The notes under the pieces are model-generated. The model was not told the DNA's origin. It ran no database searches and worked only from the letters and a program-made list of their open reading frames with translations. The position numbers and the translations under genes are program-made. From assembly GCF_002432125.1 (NCBI RefSeq), contig NZ_DJFS01000083.1:1-40091 (forward strand): 40,091 bases of DNA, read 5' to 3'. The stretch comes from Brevundimonas sp. UBA5866 (lineage in GTDB: Bacteria > Pseudomonadota > Alphaproteobacteria > Caulobacterales > Caulobacteraceae). Position 1 is the stretch's first letter. Every line of letters begins with the position of its first letter. Below are positions 1 through 5,695 of this stretch, one piece after another.

Positions 1-767
1 CCCTGCGCGGCCCGCGCCGTGACGAGGCGGCGACCGCTGCCGCCCCGGCGGTGGTGGACGAGAACAATCCGTTTGCCGCCCTGATGGCGCTGAAAGCCGC
101 CGAGCCGGAGGCCAAGCCTGCGCCCAAGCCGCGCCGCGAGAAAAAGCCGAAGAAGGCCGCTGCGCCCGCCGTCGAGGGCGAAACGCCGGAAACCAAGGCC
201 GAGGGCGAAGAGGCTTTGAAAAAGAAACGTCGTCGCCGTCGCGGTAAGGGGAAGGGCGAGGCGGTGGCCGCTGAAGGGGCAGAAGCCGGAGTGACCGAGG
301 GCGTTGAGGGTGAAGCATCGGTGGCAGCCGATGGTGAAGCCGCACCAAAGAGAAAGCGCCGCCGTCGCCGCAAAGGCAAGGGTGAGACCAAGCCGGTTGG
401 CGAAGGTGAGGTCATGGCCGAGGGTGTTGACGCGACCGATAGCTCGGAGGCTCCCGCGACTGCCGAAGGCGAAACCGTATCCGATCCGGCCAAGAAAAAA
501 CGTCGCCGCCGTCGTGGCCGTAAACCAGCGGGTGCAGTGACGACCGAGGGCGCGGAATCCGCCGAAGCGGGTGATGCTGCTCCTGTCGCAGAGGCAGCGG
601 ACGGCGCCGCCGAAGGCGAGGCGAAGAAGAAGCGCCGTCGTCGCTCGCGCAAGCCGAAGACCGCAGGCGAGGCTGTAGTGGAAGCCCAGCACGGCGAACC
701 CGTTGAAGGTCCGGACAAGCCGCCTGCGCCGACCTTGGCTGTGGCGTCGTCAGAAGGCGAAGCCTGA
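1..767 (+). CDS. C-terminal tail of a helicase (partial, 5' end outside window)
   Basis: The reading frame is open from the first bases of the window to a TGA at 765-767, so only the last ~255 codons are seen and no catalytic motif is inside. A short segment NNPFAALMALK (DNA 63-95) resembles the end of the folded part of alphaproteobacterial helicase-related proteins. The rest is low complexity: four basic blocks (runs of K/R such as KKKRRRRRGKGK, near 220-260, 350-385, 490-525 and 625-655) separated by Ala/Glu/Gly-rich linkers, giving a mixed-charge disordered tail likely to bind RNA. The order helicase, S4 protein, ferredoxin, CdnL is one I know from alphaproteobacterial genomes; the helicase identity rests mainly on that context. 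A ribonuclease E-like basic tail is the main alternative. Confidence 0.65.
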   Translation, partial: LRGPRRDEAATAAAPAVVDENNPFAALMALKAAEPEAKPAPKPRREKKPKKAAAPAVEGETPETKAEGEEALKKKRRRRRGKGKGEAVAAEGAEAGVTEGVEGEASVAADGEAAPKRKRRRRRKGKGETKPVGEGEVMAEGVDATDSSEAPATAEGETVSDPAKKKRRRRRGRKPAGAVTTEGAESAEAGDAAPVAEAADGAAEGEAKKKRRRRSRKPKTAGEAVVEAQHGEPVEGPDKPPAPTLAVASSEGEA

Positions 768-778
768 GCGGAGGCGCG

Positions 779-1129
779 ATGAGCGAGGATTCAGGCGAAA
801 CGTCCGGCCGTATCGACCTATGGCTGTTCCATGCCCGCTTCTTCAAGACGCGGGCGCTGGCGGCTGAAATGGTGTCGAAGAAGAAGATCCACCTGACCCA
901 TCAGGGCAAGCAGGTGCGTCTGGACAAGCCCAGCCGCACTGTCCACGTCGGCGACGAGATCATGTTCAGTCTGGGCGGTCGGATCACTCAGGTGAAGGTG
1001 CTGGCCATCGGCGAGCGTCGCGGGCCGGCCACCGAGGCGCGGATGCTGTACGAGGACCACTCGCCCGTGGACCAGCCCCAGCGCGTGGCCAAATGGGACG
1101 GCGACCGCAGCGGTCGCGGGCATATTTAA
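779..1129 (+). CDS. hslR: RNA-binding S4-domain protein (Hsp15/HslR-like)
   Basis: A protein of 116 residues with the S4 RNA-binding fold at residues ~10-75 (RIDLWLFHARFFKTRALA, then VRLDKPSRTVHVGDEI), the signature of the Hsp15 family. E. coli Hsp15 binds stalled 50S subunits carrying nascent chains and returns them to use. The ATG at 779 follows GGAGG (770-774) at good spacing and lies 11 nt after the helicase stop, so the two are probably co-transcribed. The C-terminus is short and charged and lacks the long basic extension of E. coli Hsp15. Family assignment is firm; exact cellular role is inferred from the family. Confidence 0.85.
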   Translation: MSEDSGETSGRIDLWLFHARFFKTRALAAEMVSKKKIHLTHQGKQVRLDKPSRTVHVGDEIMFSLGGRITQVKVLAIGERRGPATEARMLYEDHSPVDQPQRVAKWDGDRSGRGHI

Positions 1130-1164
1130 GGGCGCAGACCCGATAGCCCGCGCCCATGAAATGC

Positions 1165-1190
1165 TGGCTGCCATCGGTGGATGGCGGCCA
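1165..1190. terminator. Hairpin between convergent hslR and yceI-like gene
   Basis: An 11-bp stem (1165-1175 with 1180-1190, one G-T wobble) closes a GGTG tetraloop in the 66-nt gap between two convergent genes. There is no real T-run on either strand, so it may be a weak or bidirectional terminator. Confidence 0.4.
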
Positions 1191-1195
1191 TGGGA

Positions 1196-1813
1196 TTACT
1201 TCACGAACTCGCCTTCGATGTGCAGTTCGACCTCGTCGCCCAGCATCGGCAGACCATAGGTGATGCCGAAGTCCGAGCGCTTGATCTTGGCCGCGGCGTC
1301 GAAACCCGCACGATAGGTACCGCGCATGCTGCCCGCCTGATTGAACTCGACCTCCAGCTTCACCGGCTTGGTGATGCCCTTGATGGTCAGGTCGCCATAG
1401 ACGTCGGCCTCATCGGGATCATCGGCGTCCACCACAATACGGGTCGAGCGGAAGGTGGCCGTCGGGTGGTTCTCCACATCAAAGAAGTCGGCGTTCAGCA
1501 GGTGGCGCTTTAGCGCGTCATCGTTCGGGGCGATGTCGGCAATCGGGATTTCGGCTGTCAGGCTGCTGTTGGCCGGATTGGCCGGATCAAGCTTCAGCTC
1601 GGCCTTCACGTTCACGAACTGGCCGATGTAGTCGGAGAAGCCGAGGTGGTTGATTTTCCAGGTGATGCGGCCATGCGAGGAATCAAGCTGGTAATCGCCT
1701 GCCTGCACCTCTGCGGGATTGGTGGTGAAGGCGGCCTGTGCCACCACGGCACCTGTGGCCATGAGGGTGACAGCCGAAGCTGCAATCAAAGCCTTACGAA
1801 ATGTCGTTCGCAT
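1196..1813 (-). CDS. YceI-family periplasmic lipid-binding-like protein
   Basis: A protein of 205 residues. Residues 1-27 are a Sec signal peptide (MRTTFRKALIAAS then a hydrophobic core, AQA before the likely cut). The mature part has the YceI lipocalin-like pattern: YQLDSSHGRITWKINHLGFSDYIGQF near the start, FDVENHPTATFRS in the middle, and a GDLTIKGITKPVKLEVEF strand pair. YceI proteins are eight-stranded barrels that bind polyisoprenoids; their physiological role is poorly known. The ATG at 1813 is preceded by GGGAGG at ~8 nt. The gene is divergent from fdxA across 191 nt and convergent with hslR. Confidence 0.88.
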   Translation of the reverse strand: MRTTFRKALIAASAVTLMATGAVVAQAAFTTNPAEVQAGDYQLDSSHGRITWKINHLGFSDYIGQFVNVKAELKLDPANPANSSLTAEIPIADIAPNDDALKRHLLNADFFDVENHPTATFRSTRIVVDADDPDEADVYGDLTIKGITKPVKLEVEFNQAGSMRGTYRAGFDAAAKIKRSDFGITYGLPMLGDEVELHIEGEFVK

Positions 1814-1930
1814 CGGAAAACCTCCCTATTCCGGCATGAGGCCGGACTTCAAAATCTACAGTGCCTCAAGGCGCTGGAGCCACACCAGCGATTTTTAGGC
1901 CTATGTGACCAAGGTTGAAGCTCGGGTCGG

Positions 1931-1959
1931 TTGACATCTGCCTGTCTGCGGGGGCATTT
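1931..1959 (+). promoter_or_regulatory. Possible promoter of fdxA
   Basis: A perfect TTGACA at 1931-1936 is followed 17 nt later by GCATTT (1954-1959), 46 nt before the fdxA ATG. The -35 is good and the -10 is poor, so this is only a candidate. Confidence 0.3.
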
Positions 1960-2004
1960 GCCCGCCCTCGACCTCAACCAGTTCAGACGGGCCAGTTTGC
2001 CGCA

Positions 2005-2346
2005 ATGACCTACATCGTCACCGACGCCTGCGTGAAATGTAAGTTTATGGACTGCGTGGAAGTGTGTCCGGTGGACTGCTTCTATGAAGGTGAGAACTTC
2101 CTCGTGATCGCGCCGGATGAATGCATCGACTGCGGCGTGTGCGAGCCGGAATGCCCGGTGGACGCCATTGTGCCGGACACCGAGGACGAGCCGGACGGCA
2201 AGTGGCTACAGATCAACGCCGAATACGCAAAGGTCTGGCCCAATATTACCGTCAAGGGCACTCCGCCTGCGGACCGCGAGCAATACGAACGCGAAACGGG
2301 CAAATACGAGAAATACTTCAGCCCGAAGCCAGGCAAAGGTTCCTGA
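2005..2346 (+). CDS. fdxA: 7Fe ferredoxin FdxA (3Fe-4S/4Fe-4S)
   Basis: A protein of 113 residues that aligns along its length with Azotobacter-type ferredoxin I (MTYIVTDACVKCKFMDC start, WPNIT in the C-terminal half). The cysteines for both clusters are present: C9, C17 and C50 for the 3Fe-4S cluster, C21, C40, C43 and C46 for the 4Fe-4S cluster; C12 and C25 are the usual extra cysteines. It is a cytoplasmic low-potential electron carrier. The frame is open 30 codons further upstream, but that part has no family similarity, so the ATG at 2005 is taken. The next gene, cdnL, is the usual neighbour in alphaproteobacteria. Confidence 0.93.
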   Translation: MTYIVTDACVKCKFMDCVEVCPVDCFYEGENFLVIAPDECIDCGVCEPECPVDAIVPDTEDEPDGKWLQINAEYAKVWPNITVKGTPPADREQYERETGKYEKYFSPKPGKGS

Positions 2347-2652
2347 TTTCGGGGCCATTTTCTGAACACAATTGAGCATTGCACAGCTTTGGCGTTGTGG
2401 ATGTTTTGAGATTTAGCAATTTTGTGGTAGGTTCCTCCCATTCGAAACGGGTGGTGCCGCAAATATGCACGCCATCCGAGTTTACGACAGAACCCCGCAT
2501 TTAACGGGGTCGGCCAGAGGTTCGGTGATCCGGTACAGCATCCAATAGATCATCTCAACGTTCTTCCGACGGGGCAGGCCTGACGGAGGAATCGTTTTTG
2601 CGTCTGTGAATGCCGTGCGTTTCATCTGCTTTTGGGCCGGGAAAGGAATGTC
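2347..2652. other. 306-nt gene-free spacer upstream of cdnL
   Basis: No convincing ORF. The first half is AT-rich (2370-2450). A 6-bp stem-loop, ACCCCG/CGGGGT at 2492-2510 with a 7-nt loop, lies 140 nt before cdnL and lacks a T-run, so it may be a leader structure. The cdnL promoter probably lies here, but I cannot place it. Confidence 0.5.
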
Positions 2653-3213
2653 ATGACGAGCAAGTCCGGTCTGGAATTCAAGGTTGGCGATGCCGTGGTC
2701 TATCCGGCCCACGGTGTTGGCAAGGTTGCCGCGATCGAAACTCAGGAAGTCGCGGGCATGTCGCTCGAGGTCTATGTCGTGACCTTCGATCATGAAAAAA
2801 TGACCCTGCGCGTTCCGACCAAGAAAGCCGCATCGGCTGGTCTGCGTACGCTCGCTGCCGACGACACCGTCACAAAGGCACTGACCACCCTCAAGGGCCG
2901 TGCACGTGTGAAGCGTACCATGTGGTCGCGTCGCGCTCAGGAATATGAAGCCAAGATCAACTCTGGCGACCTGATCTCCATCGCCGAGGTCGTGCGCGAT
3001 CTCTACCGCGCCGATACCCAGCCGGAGCAATCCTATTCGGAGCGCCAGCTGTATGAATCGGCCCTGGACCGCATGGCCCGTGAAGTGGCTGCGGCTAACA
3101 GCATCGACAAGGACGCGGCGATCGCCCTGCTCTCCAAGTCGCTGGCTGCCAAGAAGCCGGTCGCATCGGCTGCTCCGGCTGTAGAGGCCGAGGACGAAGC
3201 CGAAGCCGCCTAA
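2653..3213 (+). CDS. cdnL: CdnL, CarD-family RNA polymerase-binding transcription factor
   Basis: A protein of 186 residues. The N-terminal RNA-polymerase-interacting Tudor-like domain is clear (FKVGDAVVYPAHGVGKV, residues ~9-25, then VYVVTFDHEKMTLRVPT), followed by the helical DNA-contacting domain (RRAQEYEAKINSGD, IAEVVRDLYR, SYSERQLYESALDRMAREVA). The tail after ~160 is Ala/Glu-rich. CdnL stabilises open promoter complexes at rRNA and biosynthetic genes; in Caulobacter its loss slows growth and alters cell shape. Translation is assigned to ATG 2653, with AGGA a few bases ahead; seven more in-frame codons upstream look spurious. A strong terminator follows. Confidence 0.93.
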   Translation: MTSKSGLEFKVGDAVVYPAHGVGKVAAIETQEVAGMSLEVYVVTFDHEKMTLRVPTKKAASAGLRTLAADDTVTKALTTLKGRARVKRTMWSRRAQEYEAKINSGDLISIAEVVRDLYRADTQPEQSYSERQLYESALDRMAREVAAANSIDKDAAIALLSKSLAAKKPVASAAPAVEAEDEAEAA

Positions 3214-3236
3214 GGCTTGGGATCGAACCACTTAAA

Positions 3237-3270
3237 AAAAAGGCCCGGACATCATTGTCCGGGCCTTTTT
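3237..3270. terminator. Bidirectional terminator between cdnL and the OmpA-like gene
   Basis: A 15-bp perfect stem (3237-3251 with 3256-3270, loop TCAT) begins with a run of A and ends with a run of T. It can terminate cdnL on the + strand and the OmpA-like gene on the - strand. Confidence 0.9.
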
Positions 3271-3290
3271 CTTTTGGCGGGCGTCGCGGA

Positions 3291-3860
3291 TTAGGACAGG
3301 ACGACGATAGCCACGCGGCGGTTCTGGGCGCGGCCTTCGCGGCTGTTGTTCGGTGCGACCGGGTTCGAGGCGCCGTAGGAAATGGTGGACATGCGGTTCA
3401 GCGGAATGCCCTGGGTGCTGAGGAAGCGACGGACGGCTTCGGCACGGTTCTGGCCGACACGCTCATTGGTGGCGGCGCTACCCGACGAATCGGTGTGGCC
3501 CTGGATTTCCAGATACACATTGCGGTTTTCGGCCTTCAGACGCTGGGCCAGTTCGGCCAGACGCTGCTCGGCTTCCGGCGACAGGGCCGTGGCGTTGTTC
3601 GGGAATTTCACCGAGTCATCGGACAGGATGACTTCATAGAGGAATTTGCCCTCTGCCAGCTTGTGGGCGGCGTTGGCGCGTTCCAGAGCCTGGTTGGCGG
3701 TGCTTTCGACACCGGTGACACGGTTGTCGACAGCCGATACGCGCTCATCGACAACGGCAATGTTTTCGCGAACGAATTTGTGGCTGGCGCAGCCGGTGGT
3801 GACGACGCCCAGCGCCAGAACAGTACCGATGGCAAGGGCCTTGCGGGTCATGAATGACAT
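3291..3860 (-). CDS. OmpA-family peptidoglycan-associated lipoprotein
   Basis: A protein of 189 residues from ATG 3860 (a second ATG lies three codons in, at 3851). The N-terminus is a lipoprotein-type signal ending in VTTGC. A coiled-coil-like heptad region follows (VVDERVSAVDNRVTGVES, with ANQALERANAAHKLAEG), as in Lpp-like spacers. The last ~110 residues are an OmpA C-terminal domain (FPNNATALSPEAEQRL, EIQGHTDSSGS with the diaminopimelate-contacting Asp, NRRVAIVV). It should anchor the outer membrane to peptidoglycan. The frame stays open far upstream, but that part is the antisense of the next gene. The lipobox is non-ideal (Thr at -3). Confidence 0.85.
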   Translation of the reverse strand: MSFMTRKALAIGTVLALGVVTTGCASHKFVRENIAVVDERVSAVDNRVTGVESTANQALERANAAHKLAEGKFLYEVILSDDSVKFPNNATALSPEAEQRLAELAQRLKAENRNVYLEIQGHTDSSGSAATNERVGQNRAEAVRRFLSTQGIPLNRMSTISYGASNPVAPNNSREGRAQNRRVAIVVLS

Positions 3861-4095
3861 CCAGTTTGCTCTCTTTTTAGCGACGGAGGTTGCTCCGCCA
3901 GATGTGCAAGGTGAACTAATCGTGACACTCGGGGCCGTGTGATGGCCGCAGAAAGGCAGGACTTTGTTACCTTTGCTGGGGTGGAGAACGCGCTGTGAGT
4001 AAAATATTTCCTTAGATTTTAACGTTCGCCATTTTGTTGGCATCAGACGATGCCTGATAATGTAAACGCAAATCGTTGGTCGCTGTGGAGATGGC
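3861..4095. promoter_or_regulatory. Divergent intergenic region, OmpA-like / TonB-like
   Basis: 235 nt separate two divergent envelope genes and should carry both promoters. The stretch 3995-4075 is clearly more AT-rich than its surroundings. I see no matched -35/-10 pair or operator I would defend. Confidence 0.4.
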
Positions 4096-4965
4096 GTGCA
4101 AAATCGACTTGGGAAAACAGCTGGATCCAAAAAATTTACAAGCTTGGCTGTATTCCTAAGCTTTGCCATACACCTGGGTGTTGGGACCATTATTTGGCTT
4201 ATGCAGGATCCATCGTCAGAGGCCGATGAAGGGCCCAGGGTTGTAATGGTCGAGTTGGTAGAGCCGCCCCCCATACCACCCGAGCCAGAACCCGAGCCAG
4301 AACCCGAGCCAGAACCCGAGCCTGAACCCGCGCCCACAGGCCCTCCCGCAGAAACGCCCACACCCACGCAGGCCGCCAGAACGGAAGACGCGGCCAAGGC
4401 CCCCGTGGTCACATCGAAACCGCAGACCGCACCGCCGCCGCCGATCCATCGCACGATCACGCCCGTGATGCCTACCGAGGTGGTGGCGGTATCCTCTGCG
4501 CCGCCCGCTCCGGATATGCGGTTGTTGGGGGCGGGTGAGATGGCCGGTGCCCTTGTGGCCGGCACAGGTGCGGGCGGGGGATCGGGCGATGGCGGATCGG
4601 GCGGGGGAGGCAGTGGTGGTTCCGGCACCGGCACGGGATGCAATATGGTGGGCCGTTTGCAGTCCATGGTCCGTCGGGACGCAAGGGTGCAGACTACTGT
4701 ACGCGAGGCGCAGGCCCGCATGCAGTCGGGCGGGCGTGCCATTGTGATCTGGGATGGCGATTGGGTGCATGCGCTCAATCAGGACGGTCGAGGACTGGCG
4801 GGTGTGCGTCAGGCGATTGCCGTCGAGGTAGCCTTTGCGCCGCGTGAGTGCCGGATGGAGCGCGTCAATGGTACGGTCTTGCTGTCATTGGGAGACGACG
4901 CCGCTTCTCCCAAGCTGGCCTTTGTTGCCCCCGACTGGCGCTGGGGCGAATTGGCGCTGCGTTAG
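4096..4965 (+). CDS. TonB-like envelope protein with (EP)n spacer and unrecognised C-terminal domain
   Basis: A protein of 289 residues. One N-terminal membrane anchor (residues ~15-36, FLSFAIHLGVGTIIWLM) keeps the His that TonB-type proteins carry in the helix. After VELVEPPP comes a run of Pro-Glu repeats (~62-78), a Pro/Thr-rich linker, a Gly/Ser-rich linker (~150-180), and a C-terminal region of ~105 residues with two cysteines (C182, C252). The front half is TonB-like, but the end lacks the usual TonB C-terminal signature, so energy transduction is unproven. It starts with GTG, with GGAG at 4087-4090. A TonB-dependent receptor lies one gene downstream, which may or may not be a partner. 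Confidence 0.7.
   Translation: MQNRLGKTAGSKKFTSLAVFLSFAIHLGVGTIIWLMQDPSSEADEGPRVVMVELVEPPPIPPEPEPEPEPEPEPEPEPAPTGPPAETPTPTQAARTEDAAKAPVVTSKPQTAPPPPIHRTITPVMPTEVVAVSSAPPAPDMRLLGAGEMAGALVAGTGAGGGSGDGGSGGGGSGGSGTGTGCNMVGRLQSMVRRDARVQTTVREAQARMQSGGRAIVIWDGDWVHALNQDGRGLAGVRQAIAVEVAFAPRECRMERVNGTVLLSLGDDAASPKLAFVAPDWRWGELALR
4279..4326 (+). repeat. Four tandem 12-bp repeats encoding Pro-Glu-Pro-Glu
   Basis: Unit CCCGAGCCAGAA repeated four times in register (4279, 4291, 4303, 4315), with one changed base in the last copy. It encodes the periplasm-spanning spacer of the TonB-like protein. The multiple-of-three unit allows length change without frameshift. Confidence 0.9.
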
Positions 4966-5276
4966 AAAGCTGACTGATCAACTGTAATATTGCGGCTTGA
5001 GGCTGATCGACGCCAAACAACGCCGCTTCAGCCTACACAAATACAGAGTTTTCTGCTGGTAATCGCTGGCGTAACTGTGGTTGCTCTACGCTAGAAACAT
5101 GAACGCGTTCATAGCTTTCCGCATTTTCGCCACATTGCGGGCATGCTTAATCGTGAGCTAACTTGCTAATATCACAGCGTTATTCACGAAAATGTGGGAT
5201 CGAAATAGGGCAATGTCGCGTTAGCGTCATGTTCGAGACACCTCTACCGCAAAGTAGAACAGGGAGGGCAGGCGAA
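4966..5276. other. 311-nt AT-rich spacer with inverted repeats
   Basis: No gene seen. It holds an inverted repeat, AGGCTGA...TCAGCCT (within 4995-5040), just after the TonB-like stop, and a perfect 14-nt palindrome ATGAACGCGTTCAT at 5099-5112. It is noticeably AT-richer than flanking coding DNA and probably carries the promoter of the small protein that follows. Confidence 0.5.
5099..5112. promoter_or_regulatory. Perfect 14-nt palindrome, possible operator
   Basis: ATGAACGCGTTCAT reads the same on both strands and sits in the spacer 165 nt ahead of the next gene. A dimeric repressor site is possible; no regulator is evident nearby. Confidence 0.3.
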
Positions 5277-5597
5277 ATGGCTGAGACCTGGGGAATTGAA
5301 GCGGCACGCAATGTTCTTAAGGCGTGGGCCAAGCAGCGCGTTGACAAGGCGACGCGTGAGAATGGCTTGGGCGTCCAGTTTGACGGTGTGGAGGCGTGGC
5401 TGTTGGCCCAGTATCCGCAAACGCTGGAAGAAGCCGAGCGCATTCTTGCAATCCTCGAAGCATTCGAAGCCGGTGCTGAGGGAATGGATGTGCTTGCGCG
5501 CGCCGGGGGTGAGCATCGACGCGACGGGGCCTCTACCTCACGTGTGAGCCACAGCTTCGCGCCGCGTGCCTACGGTCCTGTGGGCGGTCGCGCCTGA
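5277..5597 (+). CDS. Small protein of unknown function
   Basis: A protein of 106 residues from ATG 5277, preceded by AGGGAGG at 5261-5267; the frame continues 38 codons upstream with poor coding character. The first ~75 residues look alpha-helical and amphipathic (IEAARNVLKAWAKQRVDKA, then LEEAERILAILEAFEAG). The C-terminus is polar and probably disordered. There is no signal peptide, membrane segment or recognised domain. It ends 98 nt before the TonB-dependent receptor on the same strand. I do not recognise the family. Confidence 0.6.
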   Translation: MAETWGIEAARNVLKAWAKQRVDKATRENGLGVQFDGVEAWLLAQYPQTLEEAERILAILEAFEAGAEGMDVLARAGGEHRRDGASTSRVSHSFAPRAYGPVGGRA

Positions 5598-5695
5598 AAC
5601 AACCTTTTGTGGAAGTTTCCCTAGCGTAAACGCTTGGATTATATCGCGGGTATTTGCTAGATCGGCGCTCTCCGGTCGCCGAATCGTGGCGTCTC

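Noticed and set aside
2492..2510. ACCCCG/CGGGGT hairpin as terminator of fdxA
   Set aside because: It lies 145 nt after the fdxA stop and has no T-run, so I only list it as a leader structure.
3861..4778. Upstream extension of the OmpA-like frame on the minus strand
   Set aside because: The extension is Pro/Gly/Ser low complexity mirroring the (EP)n and Gly-rich parts of the TonB-like gene. The lipoprotein signal marks the true start near 3860.
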